The translations under genes were made by a program, and so were the position numbers. This document shows, piece after piece, positions 1 to 7,742 of a stretch of DNA of 24,108 nucleotides. Position 1 is the first letter of the stretch. Every line of letters begins with the position of its first letter. Source of the DNA: Fimenecus sp045613685 (GTDB taxonomy: Bacteria > Bacillota > Clostridia > Oscillospirales > Acutalibacteraceae); the NCBI GenBank assembly GCA_045613685.1, contig JAZLBL010000016.1, forward strand, positions 1 through 24,108. Reading direction: 5' to 3'. Under the pieces are notes generated by a model. It was not told the origin of the DNA. It ran no database searches and was given only the letters and a program-made list of their open reading frames with translations.

Positions 1-107
1 TCCCTCTGACGAGGGAGGTGGCACGAGCAAAGCGAGTGACGGAGGGAGAGATAGGATTTTGACTACCCCTCAGTCGCTACGCGACAGCTCCCCTGACAAG
101 GGGAGCC
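1..107. repeat. Dispersed palindromic repeat, copy A (cut by window start)
   Basis: Two hairpin-rich halves. The left half has the stem CTCCCTC/GAGGGAG, a variable hairpin (CAC, GA, GC, loop AAA, GC, GA, GTG, with a tandem G-A mismatch), then a second GGAGGGAG strand. The right half has CCCCTCA, the variable hairpin GTCGC/GCGAC, then GCTCCCCT/AGGGGAGC. The right half resembles the left half in reverse complement, so the element is an inverted dimer. The first bases (GCC in copy B) are missing because the window starts inside it. Bases 1-98 are identical to 24011-24108. Confidence 0.9.
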
Positions 108-123
108 GAGAATATCTTTTCAT

Positions 124-155
124 TAAAACAATTCGACAAACCCCAATTTGTCGAA
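124..155 (-). terminator. Second hairpin downstream of the arabinofuranosidase gene
   Basis: A perfect 9-bp stem (TTCGACAAA at 132-140 with TTTGTCGAA at 147-155, loop of six) is followed on the minus strand by a T-rich stretch (TTGTTTT). It lies just beyond the main terminator and is probably a back-up terminator. Confidence 0.6.
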
Positions 156-187
156 CAAAAATGGGACACCAAATTTAGTGCCCCATT
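156..187 (-). terminator. Rho-independent terminator of the arabinofuranosidase gene
   Basis: On the minus strand a 9-bp stem (ATGGGGCAC with GTGTCCCAT, one G-T pair, loop of eight) is followed by five T. It begins about six bases after the stop codon of the GH51 gene. Confidence 0.8.
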
Positions 188-192
188 TAAGA

Positions 193-2961
193 TTATGCTG
201 TTGTTTTCAAACGAATTGATGTTACTGAATATGCAGGCATTGTGTAATTGAATTTTTCTGAAACGCCATCAAGTGTGAATTCTTTCATTGTGATGTGTGT
301 GCTTTCGTCTGCACCGAGCACATTGTCATTCTGAAGTGAATCGCCTGCAACCTGATTTACAACTGCTGTTGAATTGATTTTGGTGTTTGCGATATCAATA
401 GCAACTGTTTTTGCATTTTCAGTTGTGTTAACGAATTTAATAATGATATCACCGTTATCGTCAACACTTGCAACTGTGTATGCTTCTGCTTCTGCTGGAG
501 TACCGAAATCATAGTCAACATAAAGCACATCGTCAATATAGCATTTAACTGCGCTACCATTAACTTCAACCTTGATTTTATATGTTTTGCCTGTTTCAAT
601 TACGCAGTCTTTAACTGTGCCGTTAATCTGACCTGTCTTTGCATTGTCAGTAATTTTCTGAAGACAAGAAACTGTGTTATCCCAACCACCGATATTCCAG
701 AAAATGTTGTTGTCTGTGCCTTGAACTGCGAATGGAATTAAGAAACCTTCGTTGCCACTGAGCTTTGTTGCTTCAACTGTGTATGTATAGTTAGTCCAGT
801 CTTTTTCACCGAAATATGCGACACTACCGGTTTCACTATAATTCATATCAGTTGTAGTGTTTGTGAGAGCGCCACTCTTGATTTTCCACTTGCCGTCAGT
901 TGCGAAATCCCACTTTGTCTTTGAGAAAAGTTTGCAACTGTCTTCTGCAAGAATTTCACCTGTTTTGTTATCTGTTACAACAATGTTGTCAAATTTTGCT
1001 GATGTATACCAAGTACCAACACCCACTTGACCTTTAAGGTCTGCTTGTGGAATCTTTGCGCCATCGAACTCGTGTTTTAATACGGCTGAGCCTTGGTTGA
1101 GTGAGAAGAGCTTTTGCACATGATAACTGATTGAGCCCATTGCTGTGTTGTTGTCAAACCAGATAAGGTTTGGTGCCCAATGACGAGCAACAGTACTACT
1201 GAAAAGTGGTGCATAAGCAGCCATTTCAACAATGTCACCGTTTCGCTCAAGGCCTGTCATATATGCGCCTTCTGCAAGGGCTGATTTTAAAAGGTTGCTC
1301 TTTGCGGCATATTCACCAAGGAAGATTTTAATTGCACCACCGTAAATTGTGTCGGTCATTGTCTGGACTGTTCTTGTATAATTGTTTTCGTCATAGTAGT
1401 CAGCGTGCTTTAAGAACCATTCAGGTTCATTGTAATAATGTTGGTCAACTGCACCTGCAAAATCCTTTGCATTTGTTGAGCCCATTTTATCGAGCTCATT
1501 TTTTGCATATTCATAAGCAGGAATATGATTCCAACCACCAATAGCATCTGCTGCACCTGATGAGTAAATCAGTTCAAGACCTTCATAAAGCTTTGGATTC
1601 TTTGCTTTTGCTTCGTTGAAAGCTTTAAGGAATGCACTATATCTCTCGAAATAATCCATATTTTCATTTTCATTGCCGACACAGATATATTTGAGTTCAA
1701 AAGGTTCTGGATGACCGAGAGAAACTCTCACTTTACCCCAAGTTGAGTTTGCATCGCCACGACAGAATTCAACTAAATCAAGCATATCTTGAACATATTG
1801 TGCAAATTCAGGTGTATCCATTGCAACAGGACCTTTGCCACGCATCTGACAATAAAGTCCGCAGTTCAATACTGGCACACCGATAGCACCGATATCTTCA
1901 CAAAGCAAGAAATATTCATAGAAACCAAGTCCATATGAGAAAAAGCTTGGATATGGGTCTTCGGTTGTTGCAAGATCTGTCCAAATGCTTGTGCCCTGTG
2001 TTCTAGCTGCAACATCGCCATATTTGCCGTTGAAAAGAAGTGGAAGACCATCTTTGCCAACGCCGATTGAATCTTTCCAATCATAAGCGGTGTTATCATC
2101 ATAACCTTCGATAACGCAACCGCCAGGAAAACGCAAGAATCTAGGTTGCATATCTTCGAGTAACTGACCTAAATCCTTTCTCATTCCGTTTTCTCTGCCC
2201 TTGAATGTATCTTCAGGGAAAAGTGAAATCATATCAAAATGAACTTCGCCTTTGCCTATGAGAATTTGTAATGTTACGCCTTTTTCAGCATCAACTGATG
2301 ATGTAAGCTGTGCAGAATATTTTTGCCAACCATCTGTTACTTTTTCAACAGTTGCAGTGCCCACAACTTTACCATCAACTGCAAGGTTTGCTTGAATGTT
2401 ACCTATGTAATTTGCAGGGGCTTTAGCATAGAATGTAAGGTTATATTTTGCATCTTTTGAGAGTGCCATTCCGTCAAGGAACCCTTTGTTTTCAATACCT
2501 GCAAAGTTATCTGCATTATTTTTCATAATGAGATAACTTGGATTATTCTCGTTAAGGCAATCCTTTGAAACCTGTGTAACTTTGATTTCGGCATTATTAA
2601 CCGCATTCCAGTTATAAAGATTATCACCTTGAGCTAATGCAGTGAATTCAAATGAACGGTTTGCAACCATTTCTGCATAAAGTCCACCATCTGCTGCAAA
2701 GTTGATATCTTCAAAGAAAATACCAAAAAGCAAATCGCTGATATCGTGAATTTTATCACCTGCATCAACATTCAATGTGTAATTTGCAGTTTCTTTGTTA
2801 TAATTTGAAACTGAATTTGCACCAGTGTTGTTAACAACAACGTTTATAGGCTCATTTTCTTGTGGCTCTTTTTCTTTTGGTGTGCAACCTGTGAAAACAG
2901 AAAGAAGCACCAAAGAAAGAGCAAGGGTAATCCCCATAATTTTTAAAAAGGTCTTTTTCAT
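193..2961 (-). CDS. Alpha-L-arabinofuranosidase, GH51 family, predicted lipoprotein
   Basis: This secreted, membrane-anchored enzyme probably releases terminal arabinofuranose from arabinoxylan or arabinan side chains. The ATG at 2961 (922 aa) is chosen because AAGGGG lies eight bases upstream and the next residues form a lipoprotein signal with lipobox FTGC (Cys26); a longer frame upstream would start inside the promoter. Order of domains: N-terminal beta strands with the GH51 signature around residues 80-110 (FGIFFEDINFAADGG), a CBM4/9-like beta-sandwich at about 105-250, a TIM barrel from about 255 with acid/base Glu431 in GNENEN and nucleophile Glu550 in FLGEYAA, then at about 640-820 a laminin-G/DUF1080-like insert, and the C-terminal beta domain. 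It is longer than a typical intracellular GH51 enzyme (about 500 aa). It is monocistronic with its own promoter and terminator, and no other glycan gene adjoins it. Family assignment is firm; substrate is inferred. Confidence 0.93.
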   Translation of the reverse strand: MKKTFLKIMGITLALSLVLLSVFTGCTPKEKEPQENEPINVVVNNTGANSVSNYNKETANYTLNVDAGDKIHDISDLLFGIFFEDINFAADGGLYAEMVANRSFEFTALAQGDNLYNWNAVNNAEIKVTQVSKDCLNENNPSYLIMKNNADNFAGIENKGFLDGMALSKDAKYNLTFYAKAPANYIGNIQANLAVDGKVVGTATVEKVTDGWQKYSAQLTSSVDAEKGVTLQILIGKGEVHFDMISLFPEDTFKGRENGMRKDLGQLLEDMQPRFLRFPGGCVIEGYDDNTAYDWKDSIGVGKDGLPLLFNGKYGDVAARTQGTSIWTDLATTEDPYPSFFSYGLGFYEYFLLCEDIGAIGVPVLNCGLYCQMRGKGPVAMDTPEFAQYVQDMLDLVEFCRGDANSTWGKVRVSLGHPEPFELKYICVGNENENMDYFERYSAFLKAFNEAKAKNPKLYEGLELIYSSGAADAIGGWNHIPAYEYAKNELDKMGSTNAKDFAGAVDQHYYNEPEWFLKHADYYDENNYTRTVQTMTDTIYGGAIKIFLGEYAAKSNLLKSALAEGAYMTGLERNGDIVEMAAYAPLFSSTVARHWAPNLIWFDNNTAMGSISYHVQKLFSLNQGSAVLKHEFDGAKIPQADLKGQVGVGTWYTSAKFDNIVVTDNKTGEILAEDSCKLFSKTKWDFATDGKWKIKSGALTNTTTDMNYSETGSVAYFGEKDWTNYTYTVEATKLSGNEGFLIPFAVQGTDNNIFWNIGGWDNTVSCLQKITDNAKTGQINGTVKDCVIETGKTYKIKVEVNGSAVKCYIDDVLYVDYDFGTPAEAEAYTVASVDDNGDIIIKFVNTTENAKTVAIDIANTKINSTAVVNQVAGDSLQNDNVLGADESTHITMKEFTLDGVSEKFNYTMPAYSVTSIRLKTTA

Positions 2962-2992
2962 AATATTTCCCCTTATTTTTTTATTCAAAATG

Positions 2993-3021
2993 ATTATAAA
3001 TGATTTGAAAAAGGCTGTCAA
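2993..3021 (-). promoter_or_regulatory. Promoter of the GH51 gene (perfect sigma-A consensus)
   Basis: On the minus strand TTGACA (3021-3016), a 17-bp spacer and TATAAT (2998-2993) match the consensus exactly, about 32 bases upstream of the chosen ATG. It sits back to back with the promoter of the divergent gene; the two -35 boxes are 20 bp apart. Confidence 0.88.
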
Positions 3022-3041
3022 CAAAAAGTGTTGTGGTAGAA

Positions 3042-3070
3042 TTGACAAATGGTAAATTTTGGCGTAAAAT
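3042..3070 (+). promoter_or_regulatory. Promoter of the unknown gene-comEC-holA-rnmV run
   Basis: TTGACA (3042-3047), a 17-bp spacer and TAAAAT (3065-3070). An in-frame ATG at 3049 falls between the two boxes and so cannot be the start of the downstream gene. A small inverted repeat (CAACA at 3019-3023, TGTTG at 3029-3033) lies between this -35 box and that of the divergent promoter and might be an operator. Confidence 0.85.
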
Positions 3071-3099
3071 TTATATGTAATTTGGAAAGGGGTTTTATT

Positions 3100-4011
3100 A
3101 TGGCAAAGAAAGTTTTAACACCGGCAGAAGTTGAAATTAAGGCGATTAAAAAGAAATATCGCAAAGAAAAAACAGAAAAAATTATTCCTGTTGTTCTTGC
3201 AATCGCTATTGCTATCAGTGCTTTGGCTATTGGCAAGGGTTCAGGTGCTGACAAGCAAGTTGAAAACAACAATGTTAATAACAATTCGCAACAAACTGTT
3301 CAAAACAATGATTCTGGTTCAACAAATACTGATTCAAATCAGGCTCAGGACCCATCAGCAGGTGTTGATTTAACTCCTGATAAAGACCTTTCTGATGACC
3401 CATCAAAATGGTCAAAAGAACAAATTGTTAATTTCTATAAGCAGTCTGCAGCAAAATCACATGCTGGTGCACAGTCTTCACAAAAGATGGAGCTTACTAA
3501 TATGGTTGTTAACAATGGTGATGGTGCTCTTGGCGGTTTTATCAATCTTGTTAAGCCTGTTATTAATTCAGTTGTTGCAAAGCAAGAACTCACTTTTGAA
3601 GGAATCACTGGTGGTTACAATAATCTTGTAGCATCTGACGTAGCAAGTGCAAAAGCATATAAAGAAGGTAATTATACAGTAATCGAAATGACAATGGTTG
3701 AGCAGACTGATGGTCTTTATGGTGACCCACAGGAAGGCACAGTTGGTCATGCTATCAGTGTTCTTGGCAATGTTGCAACTGCGGTTGCAGAATTCCCACA
3801 ATTTGATATTAAATATGAAGAAGCTGACATCAAAATTCATTATGCTAACCCAACTGTAAAGGTTAGAATCAATGAAAATGGTATCATCGAAAAAGGCACT
3901 TGGAAATATGATACACAAATTGACATCAAACATCTTCAGATTGAATCTGTTATGGTTGACCAAGCTGAAGCAGAAATTATTTATACTATCGTTGTTGGTG
4001 GTGGATTTTAA
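3100..4011 (+). CDS. Membrane-anchored extracytoplasmic protein of unknown function
   Basis: 303 aa from the ATG at 3100, which follows GGAAAGGGG at good spacing; the longer frame starts inside the promoter. The first 27 residues are Lys/Glu-rich and cytoplasmic, residues 28-44 are a single hydrophobic helix, 48-90 are a low-complexity Asn/Gln/Asp/Ser linker, and about 95-303 form one folded domain predicted to lie outside the membrane. That domain has no cysteine, no catalytic motif I recognise, and ends in VVGGGF. The protein is first in a run with comEC starting 12 bases after its stop, so a role at the cell surface together with ComEC is possible but unproven. I do not recognise the family. 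Confidence 0.85.
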   Translation: MAKKVLTPAEVEIKAIKKKYRKEKTEKIIPVVLAIAIAISALAIGKGSGADKQVENNNVNNNSQQTVQNNDSGSTNTDSNQAQDPSAGVDLTPDKDLSDDPSKWSKEQIVNFYKQSAAKSHAGAQSSQKMELTNMVVNNGDGALGGFINLVKPVINSVVAKQELTFEGITGGYNNLVASDVASAKAYKEGNYTVIEMTMVEQTDGLYGDPQEGTVGHAISVLGNVATAVAEFPQFDIKYEEADIKIHYANPTVKVRINENGIIEKGTWKYDTQIDIKHLQIESVMVDQAEAEIIYTIVVGGGF

Positions 4012-4015
4012 GGAG
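4010..4015 (+). promoter_or_regulatory. Ribosome site that fixes the comEC start at TTG 4024
   Basis: AAGGAG ends at 4015 and overlaps the in-frame GTG at 4015, which therefore cannot be used. The in-frame TTG at 4024 is eight bases beyond it. This site also overlaps the stop codon of the upstream gene, which suggests translational coupling. Confidence 0.75.
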
Positions 4016-4023
4016 TGAGAAAA

Positions 4024-6069
4024 TTGAAAAGACCTTTTGCAGCAATAGGTTTTTCAATGCTCGCGACTTTTTTAATCATTTCAAATTTAACATTTAATCA
4101 GACTGTTGCTGTCATTTTGACGGCAACAGTTTTGTTTTGTCTGTCTTTAATTTTTAAGAGAACAAGAAAAAATAAATTGCTTTTAACAGTTTTATTATCA
4201 ATAGTTGTTTTTTCAACGTCTTTTGTTTTTGCTCAGAACAAATATGTGACGAATTCAAATGGTGATATGCATAAAGAAATCAAAGGCGTTGTTTGTCAGA
4301 TACCTACAAATTCTGATTATGCCAATACATATATAGTTAAGGTTTATGGTGAAAACTATAAAATCCGTTATGTTTCAGAATATGACAGGGGGTTTCGTCA
4401 AGGCGACATAGTCAGCGGTGAAATAATTCTTCAAGAAAACAAAGAAAATTTGGATTATTTTGAAAGTGCCCTTTCATCAAAGATTTATTTTAATTGCTTT
4501 GAAGATGAGAATAGTAAACTTAATTCAACAAATGATAAAAATTTTATTTATTATTATTCAGGTATGGTTAAAGAATGGTTTACAAGTGTTGTTAAACTTT
4601 ACTTGCCCTGTGAAAGTGGTACAATCGCAAATGCAATGGCTATAGGGGATAGAACAGGACTTTCATATAAAACCACAACAATGTTTAACTATTCTGGCAT
4701 TTCGCATCTTTTGGTGGTTTCAGGTTTGCATCTTAGTTTGTGGTCATTGGGGATTATCAAAATTCTGCAAAAGAAAGAGAAAATCAGAAAATATGTTGTC
4801 CCAATAGGGCTAATTTGCTTATTAGGATATTCTGCGTTGACAGGATTTAGTGTATCAGTTATCAGAGCAGGGTTAATGGTGGGGTTTGTGCTTATTGGCA
4901 AACTATTCAGGCGAGATGCAGACAGTCTTAATTCCATAGGTTGTGCAGTAACAATTATTATGTTGTCAAACCCATTCTCACCATATTCTGCGTCCCTTTG
5001 GCTCACAGTTTTATCAACAACGGGAATTCTTGTTTTCTATGAGCCAATAAAGAATTGGATATTAAGCTTTAAAGCTCTCAAAGCATCAAAAAATAGTGGT
5101 CTAGCAGATTTTATAATCTCATCAGTTGCTATAAGTGTTGCAACGACCATATTCACTTTGCCTGTTTTTATAATGCATTTTAAAATGATGCCAATAGCGT
5201 CAATATTTGCTAATCTGTTAGCCGTTGATTTGGCAATGGTGTTGATGGTATCAACTGTATTTGGTGTGCTATGTCATTGCTTGAATTTGTTGTGGTTATC
5301 AGAATTATTATTTTCTATTGTGGGTGCAATCGGCACATTTTTGCAGACCATTGCAAAAACTATTGGTATGTGGGAGCATTCAACCATTTCTGTCGCATCA
5401 CCGATTTTTGATTATTTCTTGACTTTTGCAATAGTTGTTATTGCGATTACTTATTATTTTAAAAAGAAAAATATAAACATTTTCAAAGGTGTAGCAACAT
5501 TTTTGTCGGTAACTTTTATTCTTGTAACATTGTTTGCTACGGCTTATGATTACAACACTGTGTCAATTCATATAAACAATGAAAATGATAATATGGTAGT
5601 TCTTGCAAATCACGAAGGAGATACAACAATTTTCGGGTCCCCAAATAAAAAACAGGCGAGAGTAATTAGAGATATAATGATGACTCATAACGAAAAGAAA
5701 ATTGACAATATTGTTACTGACTCTAAAAATTTATCAACTCTTATGAATCTGGAAGAAAGTATTTTAACAGACGAAAAATGCAAAATTAATGAATATTCAG
5801 ACCGATACAAAGTCATTGAAAACGAATATGGCACTGAAATAATATATAAAAATGTAAAATTATTGTTAATTAATAATATTCCTTGCGAAAATTACTTTGA
5901 AAATACAATTAAATATGATATAATTATTACAACTGTGTTAAGTGAAGATGAAAAACTTTATTTATCATCACTTTTACGAAATAAAAGCTCGCTTCTTCTT
6001 TGTGTGGAAGATGGCGAAACAGTAAGTATTAATTGTAAATGGGAGAAACTCTATGCCACTTATAACTGA
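4024..6069 (+). CDS. comEC: ComEC/Rec2-type DNA uptake channel with degenerate C-terminal domain
   Basis: Integral membrane protein of the competence machinery that carries single-stranded DNA across the cytoplasmic membrane. 681 aa from TTG 4024. The N-terminal helices are followed by a beta-rich soluble part (about residues 75-140), then the Competence domain, with the conserved segment SGISHLLVVSGLHLSLW (His228, His236) and about eight further hydrophobic helices to about residue 500. The remaining 180 residues align with the metallo-beta-lactamase domain of ComEC, but the HxHxDH site expected after the predicted strand IDNIV is replaced by TDSKNLS (residues 565-571), and the domain is shorter than in Bacillus subtilis ComEC (776 aa in total). 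Nuclease activity of this domain is therefore unlikely. It overlaps holA by 17 bases, the usual comEC-holA order of Firmicutes. Confidence 0.9.
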   Translation: MKRPFAAIGFSMLATFLIISNLTFNQTVAVILTATVLFCLSLIFKRTRKNKLLLTVLLSIVVFSTSFVFAQNKYVTNSNGDMHKEIKGVVCQIPTNSDYANTYIVKVYGENYKIRYVSEYDRGFRQGDIVSGEIILQENKENLDYFESALSSKIYFNCFEDENSKLNSTNDKNFIYYYSGMVKEWFTSVVKLYLPCESGTIANAMAIGDRTGLSYKTTTMFNYSGISHLLVVSGLHLSLWSLGIIKILQKKEKIRKYVVPIGLICLLGYSALTGFSVSVIRAGLMVGFVLIGKLFRRDADSLNSIGCAVTIIMLSNPFSPYSASLWLTVLSTTGILVFYEPIKNWILSFKALKASKNSGLADFIISSVAISVATTIFTLPVFIMHFKMMPIASIFANLLAVDLAMVLMVSTVFGVLCHCLNLLWLSELLFSIVGAIGTFLQTIAKTIGMWEHSTISVASPIFDYFLTFAIVVIAITYYFKKKNINIFKGVATFLSVTFILVTLFATAYDYNTVSIHINNENDNMVVLANHEGDTTIFGSPNKKQARVIRDIMMTHNEKKIDNIVTDSKNLSTLMNLEESILTDEKCKINEYSDRYKVIENEYGTEIIYKNVKLLLINNIPCENYFENTIKYDIIITTVLSEDEKLYLSSLLRNKSSLLLCVEDGETVSINCKWEKLYATYN

Positions 6070-7093
6070 GCTTGAATTGAAAAAACAAATTCAAGAAAAT
6101 AAGATGTCAAATTGCTATCTTTTCTATGGTAGCGAAGATTATCTCAAACAATTTTATACAAATAAAATCTGTCAGAAATTTGTGGCACCGGGTAGTGAAA
6201 CCTTTTCGCTTCGCAAATATGACGGCAAAGAAAACACTCTCGACGAAGTTTTAGAGGGTGCACAATCCATATCTTTTATGAGTGAATATTCAGTGGTTAT
6301 TGCCCGTGATTTTCAACTTGATTCACTAGCAGAAGATGATAAAAATAAATTGACAGATTATCTTTCAAATCTTCCCGATACATCTATAACAATTTTCTGG
6401 ATGGATAGCATTGAAGTATCACCTAAAAATGCAAAATGGAAATGGGTTATTGATAATTTCAATAAATTTGCAATAACAATAAACTTTGCAAAACCCGATA
6501 TGCGTGAGCTTAAAAAGATTATTATGGCTTATGTTAAAAAGCAGGGTTGCGTAATAAGTGAAAAATCTGCGTTGTATTTGATTGAGTTGGTTGGTGACAG
6601 CCTTAACACCTTATTCAACGAAATGGAAAAGCTTTGCAATTTTGTGGGTCAAGGTAATGAAATTACAAATGAGCATATTGATGCTATTGCTGTGCGCTCT
6701 TTAGAAGCGAGAGTATTTGACTTGTCAAAACTTGTGCTTAATCACAATCCACAGGGTGCACTTGAATTGTTGCATAATCTTATGCTTCAAAAAGCCGAGC
6801 CTATTGATATTTTCGGCGTTATTTTAATGTCGTTTGTTGATGTATATCGAGTAAAAGTTGCTGTCAGCGGTGGCGAAGGTGCAACATATCCTGCAAAGTT
6901 TTTTGACTATCGAAATAAAGAATTCAGACTTACAAATTCATCACGCTCGGCATCAAAACTCTCAACCGAGCAGTTAAGAGAATGTTTTGATTGTTTCAGC
7001 GAAGCAGACCGTGCCCTTAAAAGCACAGCGCAAAGTGGTGAAATGATTCTTGAAAGATTGATTGTTCAACTTTCATTGATAATTGCAAGGTAA
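6053..7093 (+). CDS. holA: DNA polymerase III subunit delta
   Basis: Delta subunit of the clamp loader (YqeN of Bacillus), which opens the beta sliding clamp. 346 aa, the normal length. The N-terminal domain begins with the typical NCYLFYGSEDYLK (about residues 20-32) and lacks a working ATP site, as expected for delta; residues around 150-210 form the AAA+ lid with the typical VGDSLNTLFNEMEKL, and the C-terminal collar domain follows. GGGAGA seven bases before the ATG supports the start inside the end of comEC, so the two genes are translationally coupled. RNase M5 starts three bases after its stop. Confidence 0.95.
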   Translation: MPLITELELKKQIQENKMSNCYLFYGSEDYLKQFYTNKICQKFVAPGSETFSLRKYDGKENTLDEVLEGAQSISFMSEYSVVIARDFQLDSLAEDDKNKLTDYLSNLPDTSITIFWMDSIEVSPKNAKWKWVIDNFNKFAITINFAKPDMRELKKIIMAYVKKQGCVISEKSALYLIELVGDSLNTLFNEMEKLCNFVGQGNEITNEHIDAIAVRSLEARVFDLSKLVLNHNPQGALELLHNLMLQKAEPIDIFGVILMSFVDVYRVKVAVSGGEGATYPAKFFDYRNKEFRLTNSSRSASKLSTEQLRECFDCFSEADRALKSTAQSGEMILERLIVQLSLIIAR

Positions 7094-7096
7094 ATT

Positions 7097-7687
7097 ATGA
7101 TTAAAATTAATGAAGCAGTAATTGTTGAAGGCAAATATGATAAAATCAAATTGTCAGGTATTCTTGATACGGTTATAATCGAAACTGACGGATTTGCCAT
7201 CTTCAAAGATAAAGAAAAGCAACAGTTAATCCGTTTTTTGAGTGAGAAGCGTGGAATAATAATTATGACAGATTCTGACTCGGCTGGATTTAAAATCCGT
7301 TCATTTATAAACGGAATAACAAAAAGTGAAAATATAAAAAATGTGTATATTCCCGATGTTTATGGCAAAGAAAAGCGCAAAACAGAAATGAGCAAAGAAG
7401 GCAAGCTGGGCGTTGAGGGAATAAGCACAGAGCTTATTATGTCCGCTTTGCAAAAAGCAGGTGTTTTTTGCAGTGAGAACAATAAAAAAGAAGGTCGAGA
7501 GATTACTCGCACAGACTTTTTTGAAGACGGAATCAGCGGTCGTGATAATAGTAGTGAGATAAGAAAAAATCTTGCTAAAAGTCTTGGGTTGCCTGAAAGA
7601 ATTTCTTCATCGGCATTACTTAAAATCATAAATTCATATATGACTTATGATGAATATAAAAATGCGATAAACAGTTTGATAAAATAA
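7097..7687 (+). CDS. rnmV: Ribonuclease M5 (5S rRNA maturation)
   Basis: Toprim-family endonuclease that trims precursor 5S rRNA in Gram-positive bacteria. 196 aa, normal length. The Toprim part has the catalytic Glu11 in IVEGKYD and the DxD pair Asp59/Asp61 in MTDSDSAGF; the rest is the DUF4093-type C-terminal domain with KRKTEMSKEGKLGVEG. AAGG is placed six bases before the ATG. In Bacillus the gene is next to ksgA; here it directly follows holA, where rpsT is often found. The last codons overlap a predicted promoter for the next gene. Confidence 0.93.
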   Translation: MIKINEAVIVEGKYDKIKLSGILDTVIIETDGFAIFKDKEKQQLIRFLSEKRGIIIMTDSDSAGFKIRSFINGITKSENIKNVYIPDVYGKEKRKTEMSKEGKLGVEGISTELIMSALQKAGVFCSENNKKEGREITRTDFFEDGISGRDNSSEIRKNLAKSLGLPERISSSALLKIINSYMTYDEYKNAINSLIK

Positions 7688-7704
7688 TGAAAATATGATA
7701 GAAT
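7676..7704 (+). promoter_or_regulatory. Probable promoter of the acyl-CoA synthetase pair
   Basis: TTGATA (7676-7681), a 17-bp spacer and TAGAAT (7699-7704), one mismatch in each box. It overlaps the end of rnmV. No terminator is seen between rnmV and the next gene, so read-through from upstream is also possible. Confidence 0.6.
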
Positions 7705-7742
7705 TTAATTTCTATTGATTTACAGATATGAGGTATTTATAA

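Noticed and set aside
2962..3048. Extension of the arabinofuranosidase by 29 residues
   Set aside because: It reads through a perfect promoter; the lipoprotein signal and ribosome site fit the ATG at 2961.
3049..3099. Longer N-terminus of the unknown protein upstream of comEC, from 3049
   Set aside because: The ATG at 3049 lies between the -35 and -10 boxes of the promoter and would be upstream of the transcript start.
3071..3099. Riboswitch in leaders of the window
   Set aside because: Leaders are mostly short (about 20-50 bases) and show no known riboswitch core; only the tcdA leader is long, and it consists of the repeat.
3568..3963. Open frame on the minus strand inside the unknown membrane-anchored gene
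   Set aside because: It has no ribosome site, an odd amino-acid composition, and lies opposite a gene with clear start and codon use; such opposite-strand frames occur throughout the window as shadows.
4015..4023. GTG at 4015 as the comEC start
   Set aside because: It overlaps the AAGGAG ribosome site itself; TTG at 4024 has correct spacing.
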